The position numbers and the translations under genes were made by a program. A DNA stretch of 64,000 nucleotides from Pseudomonas rhizophila (GTDB lineage: Bacteria > Pseudomonadota > Gammaproteobacteria > Pseudomonadales > Pseudomonadaceae): positions 556,956 through 620,955 of the forward strand of contig NZ_CP024081.1 of NCBI RefSeq assembly GCF_003033885.1. The letters run 5' to 3'. Positions 57,830-64,000 of this stretch are shown one piece after another (position 1 is the stretch's first letter; each line of letters opens with the position of its first letter). Under the pieces are notes generated by a model. That model ran no database searches and had not been told where the DNA came from. It saw only the letters and a list, made by a program, of their open reading frames with translations.

Positions 57830-59182
57830 TCATGCTCCCAGGAGGCTTTGCCCGCACACCCGCAGCGTTTGGCCGGTAACGGCGCCCGTCCCCGGCTGGG
57901 CGAGCCAGGCCACGGCTTCGGCGACGTCCTGTGGCAGGCCGCCCTGGCCCAGGGAACTCATGCGCCGCCCGGCTTCGCGCAGGGCGAAAGGGATGTCGGC
58001 GGTCATGCGGGTTTCAATGAAACCCGGGGCCACGGCATTGATGCTGATCCCCCGAGGTTGCAGGACCGGCGCCCAGGCCTGGGCCAGGCCGATCAACCCG
58101 GCCTTGCTTGCCGCGTAATTGGTCTGGCCGCGATTGCCGGCGATGCCGCTGATGGACGCCAGCAGAATCACTCGGCCATTGTCCCGCAGAGTGCCACTGT
58201 CGAGCAGGGCCTTGGTCAGCACCTGCGGCGCGTTGAGGTTGACCGCCAGCACCGCGTCCCAGAACTCCGGGGTCATGTTGGCGAGCGTCTTGTCCCGGGT
58301 GATGCCAGCGTTGTGTACCACGATGTCGATGCCGTCGGGCAGGTGTTCAGTCAACTGTGTAGCGACGTCTTCAGCACAAATGTCCAGCGTCACGCTGCGC
58401 CCGCTAAGGCGCGCAGCCAGGGCTTCGAGATCGGCCTTGGCCTGCGGGACGTCCAGCAGGATCACGTCGGCGCCATCGCGGGACAGGGTTTCGGCAATGG
58501 AGGCGCCGATCCCGCGGGCCGCGCCGGTGACCAGAGCCTTGAGGCCGGTGAGCGGACGCGTCCAGTCCTGGACCTGGGCCTGGCAGGCATCAAGGCGAAT
58601 GACCTGGCCGGAAACGTAGGCGCTCTTGGGCGACAGGAAAAACCGCAGCGCACCTTCCAGTTGGGCCTCGGCGCCGTCACCCACATACAGCAATTGCAGC
58701 GTCCCGCCATGACGCAACTCTTTGGCCAGGGAACGGCTGAAGCCCTCCAAGGCCCGCTGCGTGCTGGCGGCAAACGGATCGGCGAGACCTTCCGGAGCGC
58801 GGCCGAGGATGACGACATGGGCGCTGTGGTCGAGGTTCTTCATCAGGGGTTGGAAGAACTCGCGCAGTTGCTTGAGCTGGTCGGCCTGCGCCAGATGACT
58901 GGCGTCGTACACCACCGCCTTGATTTTCGGACCGTGACCGGGGATCCATTCGGTGGCCAGTGTCGGTTCGCCCCCGTAGATGAAGATCGCATCGGTCAGG
59001 CGCTTGGCAAATGCGCCGATCTGTTCGGTCAACGGCCCGCCGCCCAACAGCAACGCACCTTCGATCGGCCGCAGCCGCCCGGCCTGCCAGCGCTCCAGGC
59101 GGGCCGGCGATGGCAGGCCCAGCGCACCGACCAGACGCAGGCCCAGGGGCGAATTGGCGAAGTCGATATAACGGTCTGACAT
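57830..59182 (-). CDS. 3-oxoacyl-ACP reductase, long FabG-like form
   Basis: 450 residues, nearly twice the usual FabG. The N-terminal ~200 residues are a degenerate Rossmann-like domain. The C-terminal domain has ALVTGAARGIGASIAETLSR for NADPH and ILLASISGIAGNRGQTNYAA with the catalytic Tyr/Lys in NYAASKAGL. This two-part form is widespread in pseudomonads and mycobacteria (FabG4-like). It reduces 3-oxoacyl thioesters. It has a GGAGTG ribosome site about 9 bases from the ATG and is cotranscribed with the MaoC gene. The thiolase gene is divergent (145 bases). Confidence 0.92.
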   Translation of the reverse strand: MSDRYIDFANSPLGLRLVGALGLPSPARLERWQAGRLRPIEGALLLGGGPLTEQIGAFAKRLTDAIFIYGGEPTLATEWIPGHGPKIKAVVYDASHLAQADQLKQLREFFQPLMKNLDHSAHVVILGRAPEGLADPFAASTQRALEGFSRSLAKELRHGGTLQLLYVGDGAEAQLEGALRFFLSPKSAYVSGQVIRLDACQAQVQDWTRPLTGLKALVTGAARGIGASIAETLSRDGADVILLDVPQAKADLEALAARLSGRSVTLDICAEDVATQLTEHLPDGIDIVVHNAGITRDKTLANMTPEFWDAVLAVNLNAPQVLTKALLDSGTLRDNGRVILLASISGIAGNRGQTNYAASKAGLIGLAQAWAPVLQPRGISINAVAPGFIETRMTADIPFALREAGRRMSSLGQGGLPQDVAEAVAWLAQPGTGAVTGQTLRVCGQSLLGA

Positions 59183-59327
59183 GGAACACACTCCGGCTGA
59201 TGAGGTTCAAAGTGTGGACCATGATTGGCAATCAGTCGTTCGATTGGCCAGATAAAGCCTAAGCTTGTGCGGGAGCCGGGTTTCCGCAGGCCCATTGGCG
59301 CATCCGGACATACACAGGGAGTTCTTC

Positions 59328-60605
59328 ATGACACAGCTACGCCGCGTCGCGATCATTGGTGGTAACCGCATCCCCTTCGCCCGCTCCAACGGGGCCTATG
59401 CCACCGCCAGCAACCAGGCGATGCTGACCGCCGCGCTCGAGGGGCTGATCGAGCGCTATAACCTGCATGGCCTGCACATCGGTGAGGTGGCCGCCGGTGC
59501 GGTGCTCAAGCTTTCCCGGGATCTGAACCTGACCCGCGAATGCGTGCTCGGCTCGCGGCTATCGCCCACCACCCCTGCCTACGATCTGCAACAGGCTTGC
59601 GGCACGGGGTTGGAGACTGTGCTGTTGACGGCCAACAAGATCGCCCTCGGGCAGATCGACAGTGCCATTGCCGGCGGCGTAGACACCACCTCGGATGCGC
59701 CGATTGGCGTCAACGAAGGGCTGCGCAGAATCCTGCTGCAAGCCAATCGCGCCAAAACCACCGCTGAGAAAATCAAGACCTTCCTGCAACTGCGTCCCCA
59801 GCACCTCGTTCCCGAACTGCCGCGCAATGGCGAGCCACGAACCGGCCTGTCCATGGGCCAGCATTGCGAACTGATGGCTCAGACCTGGCAGATTCCCAGG
59901 GAGGAGCAGGACCAATTGGCCCTGGAAAGTCATCAGAAAATGGCCGCGTCCTACGCCGAAGGCTGGCAGAACGACTTGATGACGCCGTTTCTCGGCCTGA
60001 CACGGGACAACAACCTGCGTCCGGACCTGACCCTGGAAAAACTCACCGCCCTCCAGCCGGCCTTCGAAAAAAGCGCCAAGGGCACGATGACGGCGGGCAA
60101 CTCCACACCATTGACCGATGGCGCGTCACTGGTGCTGCTGGGCAGCGAAGAGTGGGCCAAGTCCCGGGGGGTGCCGATCCTGGCGTATGTGCGCGACGGC
60201 GAAACGGCAGCGGTGGATTTCGTCAACGGAGCAGAAGGGTTGTTGATGGCGCCGGCCTACGCCGTGCCTCGGTTACTGGCGCGCAACGGCCTGACGTTGC
60301 AGGACTTTGATTACTACGAGATCCACGAGGCATTTGCCGCTCAAGTGTTATGCACGCTCAAAGCCTGGGAAGCCCCGGATTATTGCAAGACGCGACTGGG
60401 CCTCGACGCTCCGTTGGGCAGCATAGACCGCAGCCGGCTGAACGTGAAAGGCAGCTCCCTGGCCGCCGGCCACCCGTTTGCCGCCACGGGTGGAAGAATC
60501 GTCGCCAACCTCGCCAAGTTGCTGGACGCGGCGGGGCGGGGCCGCGGTCTGATTTCCATCTGCGCGGCCGGTGGCCAGGGTGTGACGGCAATCATTGAGC
60601 GTTGA
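59328..60605 (+). CDS. Acetyl-CoA C-acetyltransferase (FadI-like thiolase)
   Basis: 425 residues from the ATG at 59328 (MTQLRRVAIIGGNRIPFARS). Thiolase sites: the nucleophilic Cys in DLQQACGTGLETVLLTANK, His in EIHEAFAAQ, the GHP motif in SSLAAGHPFAATGG and the second Cys in ISICAAGGQGVTA. Closer to FadI/AtoB forms than to FadA. It cleaves or builds 3-oxoacyl-CoA. The 3' end overlaps by 14 bases the convergent SBF gene. Starts back to back with the fabG-maoC pair, so all may serve one lipid pathway. Confidence 0.92.
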   Translation: MTQLRRVAIIGGNRIPFARSNGAYATASNQAMLTAALEGLIERYNLHGLHIGEVAAGAVLKLSRDLNLTRECVLGSRLSPTTPAYDLQQACGTGLETVLLTANKIALGQIDSAIAGGVDTTSDAPIGVNEGLRRILLQANRAKTTAEKIKTFLQLRPQHLVPELPRNGEPRTGLSMGQHCELMAQTWQIPREEQDQLALESHQKMAASYAEGWQNDLMTPFLGLTRDNNLRPDLTLEKLTALQPAFEKSAKGTMTAGNSTPLTDGASLVLLGSEEWAKSRGVPILAYVRDGETAAVDFVNGAEGLLMAPAYAVPRLLARNGLTLQDFDYYEIHEAFAAQVLCTLKAWEAPDYCKTRLGLDAPLGSIDRSRLNVKGSSLAAGHPFAATGGRIVANLAKLLDAAGRGRGLISICAAGGQGVTAIIER

Positions 60606-61620
60606 GGGACGCCTCGCGTTGTTGATGAATGAGTTCCCGTTGGCGGTTGGCGTAGCGTTCGGCCAGGATCGAACAGACGATCAGCTGCAACGGGTGATAG
60701 ATCATGATCGGCAGCAGGATCAGCCCCAGGCCGGGGTTGTTGCCGAAAATCAACGCGGCCATCGGCACCCCGGCCGCCAGGGATTTCTTGCTGGCGCAGA
60801 ACACCGCGGCAATCTCATCGGCGTTGCTGAACCGCAGGGCCCGAGCGGTGCGGGTGGTCATCCACAAAATGATTGCCAGCAACACGGCACTGCCAAGCAA
60901 TGCACTGAGCAGCACGGTGTTGCCTTGTTGTTGCCAGATCCCGGACACCATCGAATTGCAGAACGCCGCGTAGACCAGCAGCAGGATCACCAGTTTGTCG
61001 ATGATGCTGGTGTAGCGTTTGTACCGCCCGAAAAAACCGGCCAGCCAGCGGCGCAGTAACTGTCCGAGCACCAGCGGCAGCAGCAACATCAGGCAAAGGT
61101 CGAGCAAAGTCGCACCCAGATCGATACCCCCGGCGCCGCTGCCGACCACGAAACTGACCAGCAGTGGCGTCAGGAAAATCCCCAGCACGCTGGACAGGCT
61201 CGCGTTGAGAATCGCCGCCGGTACGTTACCGCCGGCGCTGCCGGTCAGGGCCACCGAGGATGAAATGGTCGAGGGCAGGACGCACAGGTAGAAGAACCCC
61301 AGCATCAGCAGTGACGGCACATGGCGGCCCAGAAGCCAATCGCTGACCAGCCAGATCAACGGAAACACGCCGAAGGTAAAGAGCTGCACCATCAAGTGCA
61401 GTCGGGTGTTTCTCAGACCGTGGCGGATCTGCTCGCCGGACAGGTTTATCCCGTGCAGGAAGAACACGACAAAGATGCCGATATTGACCACCCACTCGGC
61501 ATGCATGGCGCCACCCGTGGCGCCAAAGCTGGGAAACAGATACGCCAGCAACGTGGCAAGCAGCATGCCGCACAGGAACCAGTCGGTTACCAGGCGTTTG
61601 AGGTGTCTGAAAATGTGCAT
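60592..61620 (-). CDS. Bile acid:sodium symporter-family (SBF-like) transporter
   Basis: 342 residues from the ATG at 61620 (MHIFRHLKRLVTDWFLCGML). About ten helices; the family signature FFLHGINLSGEQIRHGLRN and CVLPSTISSSVALTGSAGGN, with CASKKSLAAGVPMAALIFG in the second half, identifies the SBF-like (YfeH-type) group. Substrate is unknown. An AraC regulator is divergent with starts 80 bases apart, which suggests that it controls this gene. The 3' end overlaps the thiolase gene by 14 bases on the opposite strand. Confidence 0.93.
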   Translation of the reverse strand: MHIFRHLKRLVTDWFLCGMLLATLLAYLFPSFGATGGAMHAEWVVNIGIFVVFFLHGINLSGEQIRHGLRNTRLHLMVQLFTFGVFPLIWLVSDWLLGRHVPSLLMLGFFYLCVLPSTISSSVALTGSAGGNVPAAILNASLSSVLGIFLTPLLVSFVVGSGAGGIDLGATLLDLCLMLLLPLVLGQLLRRWLAGFFGRYKRYTSIIDKLVILLLVYAAFCNSMVSGIWQQQGNTVLLSALLGSAVLLAIILWMTTRTARALRFSNADEIAAVFCASKKSLAAGVPMAALIFGNNPGLGLILLPIMIYHPLQLIVCSILAERYANRQRELIHQQREASLNAQ

Positions 61621-61699
61621 ACGGCACCGCAAGTTGTAAGAAAAGTCGACTTAGCCTAACGTCGGCACTTGCAGCCGTCTTGCGACATAAGGCCAATCC

Positions 61700-62491
61700 A
61701 TGCCGACTAACGGACACCAACAACTCGAAAGACGCATTCCCGACCTGACGGAATTGCCCAGGCCGCTTTATGCCCGTGTCGAAAGCTTGAGCGCCGGTTC
61801 GTGGACCCAGGCCCATCGTCATGATTGGGTGCAGTTTTCCTACGCCATCAGTGGCGTGCTGGGTGTGCACACCGCCGAAGGCAGTTTTTTCGCCCCGCCA
61901 CAATGGGCCATCTGGATTCCTGCCGACCTGGAGCATCATGTGGTGACCTCCACCCGGGCAGAAATGCGCAGCCTTTATGTTCGTCGCGAAGCCTGTCCGT
62001 GGGCCGATGAACGCTGCCGAGTGCTGGAGGTCACGCCGCTGGCGCGGGAGCTGATCAAGGCTTTTTGTCAGTTGCCGGCCGATTACGCTCAGGGCGATAC
62101 CCAGCAAGCGCGACTGGTGCAAGTGTTGCTGGACCAGTTGGCAACACTGCCGGAGGTTGGCTTTTGCCTGCCACTTCCCCGGCATGCGCGTCTGCTGGCG
62201 TTGTGCAACGAGCTGATCGAACAGCCCGACCAGAACGTGACTTTGCAAGTGTGGGCCGAGCGCCTGGGCACATCGGAAAAAACCCTGATGCGTCTGTTCC
62301 AGCGCGAAACCGGCCTGAGCTTTCGCGCCTGGCGCCAGCGTACGCGGCTGTTGTCGTCCCTGGGGTCGTTGGAAAAAGGCGATAGCGTGACCGGCGCGGC
62401 GTTGTCCTGTGGCTACGATTCCACGTCCGCTTTCATAGTGGCGTTCAAGGGGATGTTTGGATTGACCCCGGGGGAGTTGTTTAAACATTGA
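61700..62491 (+). CDS. AraC-family transcriptional regulator
   Basis: 263 residues. A cupin-like N-terminus (SAGSWTQAHRHDWVQFSYAI, SFFAPPQWAIWIPADLEHHV) senses a ligand; the C-terminal pair of helix-turn-helix motifs is in LGTSEKTLMRLFQRETGLSF and GAALSCGYDSTSAFIVAFKG, ending in MFGLTPGELF. It is like the NimR/YdeO-type cupin AraC proteins. The divergent SBF transporter with only 79 bases between is the obvious target. Ligand unknown. Confidence 0.94.
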   Translation: MPTNGHQQLERRIPDLTELPRPLYARVESLSAGSWTQAHRHDWVQFSYAISGVLGVHTAEGSFFAPPQWAIWIPADLEHHVVTSTRAEMRSLYVRREACPWADERCRVLEVTPLARELIKAFCQLPADYAQGDTQQARLVQVLLDQLATLPEVGFCLPLPRHARLLALCNELIEQPDQNVTLQVWAERLGTSEKTLMRLFQRETGLSFRAWRQRTRLLSSLGSLEKGDSVTGAALSCGYDSTSAFIVAFKGMFGLTPGELFKH

Positions 62492-62631
62492 ATCAGCTGC
62501 ACTGGGCATGGCTGTCAGCTCTTGTCGCAAATGCCTTTGCATTCAGTTGCCAACGCTATGCGCTGTCTCGGCTATGATTCGGCTCGGTCGATTTAATCCG
62601 GCACATTGTGTGCATCGAAGGGTTCATAAGT

Positions 62632-62664
62632 CGGCAACCCCTCCCCGTGGAGGGAGGATTGCCG
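62632..62664 (+). other. Hairpin in the leader upstream of the RIO kinase gene
   Basis: CGGCAACCCCTCCC pairs with GGGAGGATTGCCG around a short loop, one mismatch, 54 bases before the start of the RIO kinase gene. No T-run follows, so it is not a simple terminator. It lies in the 226-base gap after the AraC gene, which holds no gene. Confidence 0.55.
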
Positions 62665-62717
62665 TATAACGACTGTCATTCGCGTGTTCGGTAATAAAGG
62701 ACCCACAATAAAAGCTG

Positions 62718-63611
62718 ATGAAGACTCCAAAACGCATTGAACCCCTGATCGAGGACGGTCTGGTCGACGAGGTGCTGCGCCCACTCATGAGTGGTAAAGA
62801 AGCAGCTGTTTATGTGGTGCGCTGCGGCAACGAGTTACGTTGCGCCAAAGTCTACAAGGAGGCGAACAAGCGAAGTTTTCGTCAGGCGGCCGAATACCAG
62901 GAAGGCCGCAAGGTGCGTAACAGCCGCCAGGCCCGGGCCATGGCCAAGGGCTCCAAGTTCGGGCGCAAGGAAACTGAAGACGCCTGGCAGAATGCCGAAG
63001 TGGCGGCGCTGTTCCGGTTGGCCGGTGCGGGCGTGCGAGTGCCCAAGCCGTACGACTTCCTCGAAGGCGTGCTGCTGATGGAGCTGGTGGCTGACGAATA
63101 CGGCGATGCGGCACCGCGTCTGAACGATGTGGTACTGGAGCCGGATCAGGCCCGTGAGTATCACGCGTTCCTGATCTCCCAGATTGTGTTGATGCTGTGT
63201 ACCGGTCTGGTGCACGGTGACCTGTCGGAGTTCAACGTGCTGCTTACGCCGACGGGCCCGGTGATCATCGATCTGCCGCAGGCGGTGGACGCCGCTGGCA
63301 ACAATCACGCCTTCAGCATGCTGGAGCGGGATGTGGGCAACATGGCGTCCTACTTCGGCCGGTTTGCCCCGGAGCTCAAGCGCACCCGGTACGCCAAGGA
63401 AATGTGGGCGTTGTATGAGGCTGGCACCTTGCACCCGGCCAGCGTGCTGACCGGCGAGTTCGATGAGCCGGAAGAACTGGCGGATGTCGGCGGGATCATG
63501 CGTGAAATCGAGGCTGCCCGTCTGGACGAGGAACGCCGCCAGGCCGTCCGCGCCGCTGACGACGCTCCACCCGGCAAAACCGAAGAACCGCCTCCGCCCT
63601 GGATGCAGTGA
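62718..63611 (+). CDS. RIO1-type serine/threonine protein kinase
   Basis: 297 residues. RIO features: an ATP-site SGKEAAVYVVRCGNELRCAK with the Lys of AKVY, the hinge VLLMELVADEYG, the catalytic loop LVHGDLSEFNVLL and the metal site VIIDLPQAVD (RIO usually has DFPQ; here DLPQ). The C-terminus is Pro-rich (GKTEEPPPPWMQ). RIO kinases are ancient ATPase-like kinases tied to ribosome maturation in archaea and eukaryotes; the bacterial role is open. A terminator follows 12 bases after the stop. It has its own leader with a hairpin. Confidence 0.92.
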   Translation: MKTPKRIEPLIEDGLVDEVLRPLMSGKEAAVYVVRCGNELRCAKVYKEANKRSFRQAAEYQEGRKVRNSRQARAMAKGSKFGRKETEDAWQNAEVAALFRLAGAGVRVPKPYDFLEGVLLMELVADEYGDAAPRLNDVVLEPDQAREYHAFLISQIVLMLCTGLVHGDLSEFNVLLTPTGPVIIDLPQAVDAAGNNHAFSMLERDVGNMASYFGRFAPELKRTRYAKEMWALYEAGTLHPASVLTGEFDEPEELADVGGIMREIEAARLDEERRQAVRAADDAPPGKTEEPPPPWMQ

Positions 63612-63623
63612 GCGCTTGACCAG

Positions 63624-63650
63624 AAACCCGGCCCAGGCCGGGTTTTTTGT
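63624..63650 (+). terminator. Rho-independent terminator after the RIO kinase gene
   Basis: AAACCCGGC pairs with GCCGGGTTT across CCAG, followed by TTTTTTG. It ends the RIO kinase transcript. Confidence 0.9.
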
Positions 63651-63715
63651 GGCTGCCCAAAAAATCCCACACTGTTTTTTGTGAGGCCCTCAACACCTGC
63701 GTCCGCCACCAACTC

Positions 63716-64000
63716 CCTGTGGGAGCGAGCCTGCTCGCGATAGCGGTGGATCAGCTTGCATGGATGCAGGATATGCCGGCGTCATCGCGAGCAGGCTCGC
63801 TCCCACATTGGTTCTCGGGGGTATATGGATCCTGCGTTCGGAACCAATCCCCTGTGGGAGCGAACCTGCTCGCGATAGCGGTGGATCAGCTTGCATGGAT
63901 GCAGGATATGCCGGCGTCATCGCGAGCAGGCTCGCTCCCACATTGGTTCTCGGGGGTATATGGATCCTGCGTCCTGCACAAATCCCCTGTGGGAGCGAGC
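63716..64000. repeat. Tandem REPIN array with 135-base period, running off the window
   Basis: A unit of 135 bases (direct REP, GGATCAGCTTGCATGG spacer, inverse REP, GGTTCTCGGGGGTATATGGA) begins at 63716, 63851 and 63986. Units 1 and 2 are almost identical; the third is cut by the window end. The duplication is recent. No gene is seen in these 285 bases. Confidence 0.92.

Noticed and set aside
1..64000. tRNA or rRNA genes
   Set aside because: No cloverleaf-like CCA-ending sequence or rRNA segment was recognised on either strand. Reading by eye may miss one.

Overview
The window is a high-GC chromosomal segment of a Pseudomonas from the P. fluorescens complex. The protein families, the many REP/REPIN palindromes (GTGGGAGC...GCTCGC type) and a long block in P. 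aeruginosa-like order (retS-purD-purH-fis-dusB-DUF3426-prmA ... accC-accB-aroQ-ctpL-gcbA-DUF2333-nudix-yciH-speA) support this. Comparisons with P. aeruginosa gene order are from memory, not from a search.

Region by region. 1-2055: metal-chelate or corrinoid type ABC importer (ATPase, binding protein, cut-off permease). 2258-7396: copper operon read leftward: DUF2946, PCu(A)C chaperone, DUF2946, OprC-type TonB copper receptor, PepSY membrane protein. 7716-16685: cobalamin genes in two divergent operons, cobL-cbiD-cobK leftward and cobG-cobH-cobI-cobJ rightward, separated by an orphan zeta-toxin-like kinase. 17148-24220: a very large toxin gene resembling lymphostatin (LifA/Efa1) and the clostridial glucosylating toxins, broken by an apparent one-base loss inside its cysteine-protease domain. 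24275-34642: marC, the hybrid sensor retS, purD, purH, fis, dusB, a DUF3426 protein and prmA. 34835-38809: a second large toxin, related to the Pseudomonas dermonecrotic-toxin-domain proteins and ending in a domain that looks like the glutamine deamidase CheD. 38891-50037: fatty-acid (accCB), shikimate (aroQ), chemotaxis, c-di-GMP (gcbA), housekeeping and polyamine (speA) genes. 50272-52382: a short VgrG with a DUF4123 adaptor but no cargo effector. 52388-63611: a MATE pump, a small membrane protein, a MazG-like protein, cmoM, two DUF4136 lipoproteins, a MaoC/FabG/thiolase lipid cluster, an SBF transporter with a divergent AraC regulator, and a RIO-type kinase. The window ends in a tandem REPIN array.

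How the parts fit. The cob genes make the corrin ring and the adjacent ABC system may import a related ligand. The copper operon carries copper from the outer membrane inward. RetS (antagonist of GacS) lies between the two giant toxins, and the Shine-Dalgarno regions of both contain Rsm-like ANGGA motifs, so Gac/Rsm control of both is a testable idea. The most novel content is the two toxins: the LifA-like protein (about 2357 residues if the frame is restored) and the CheD-domain toxin (1324 residues, candidate catalytic C1148/H1165).
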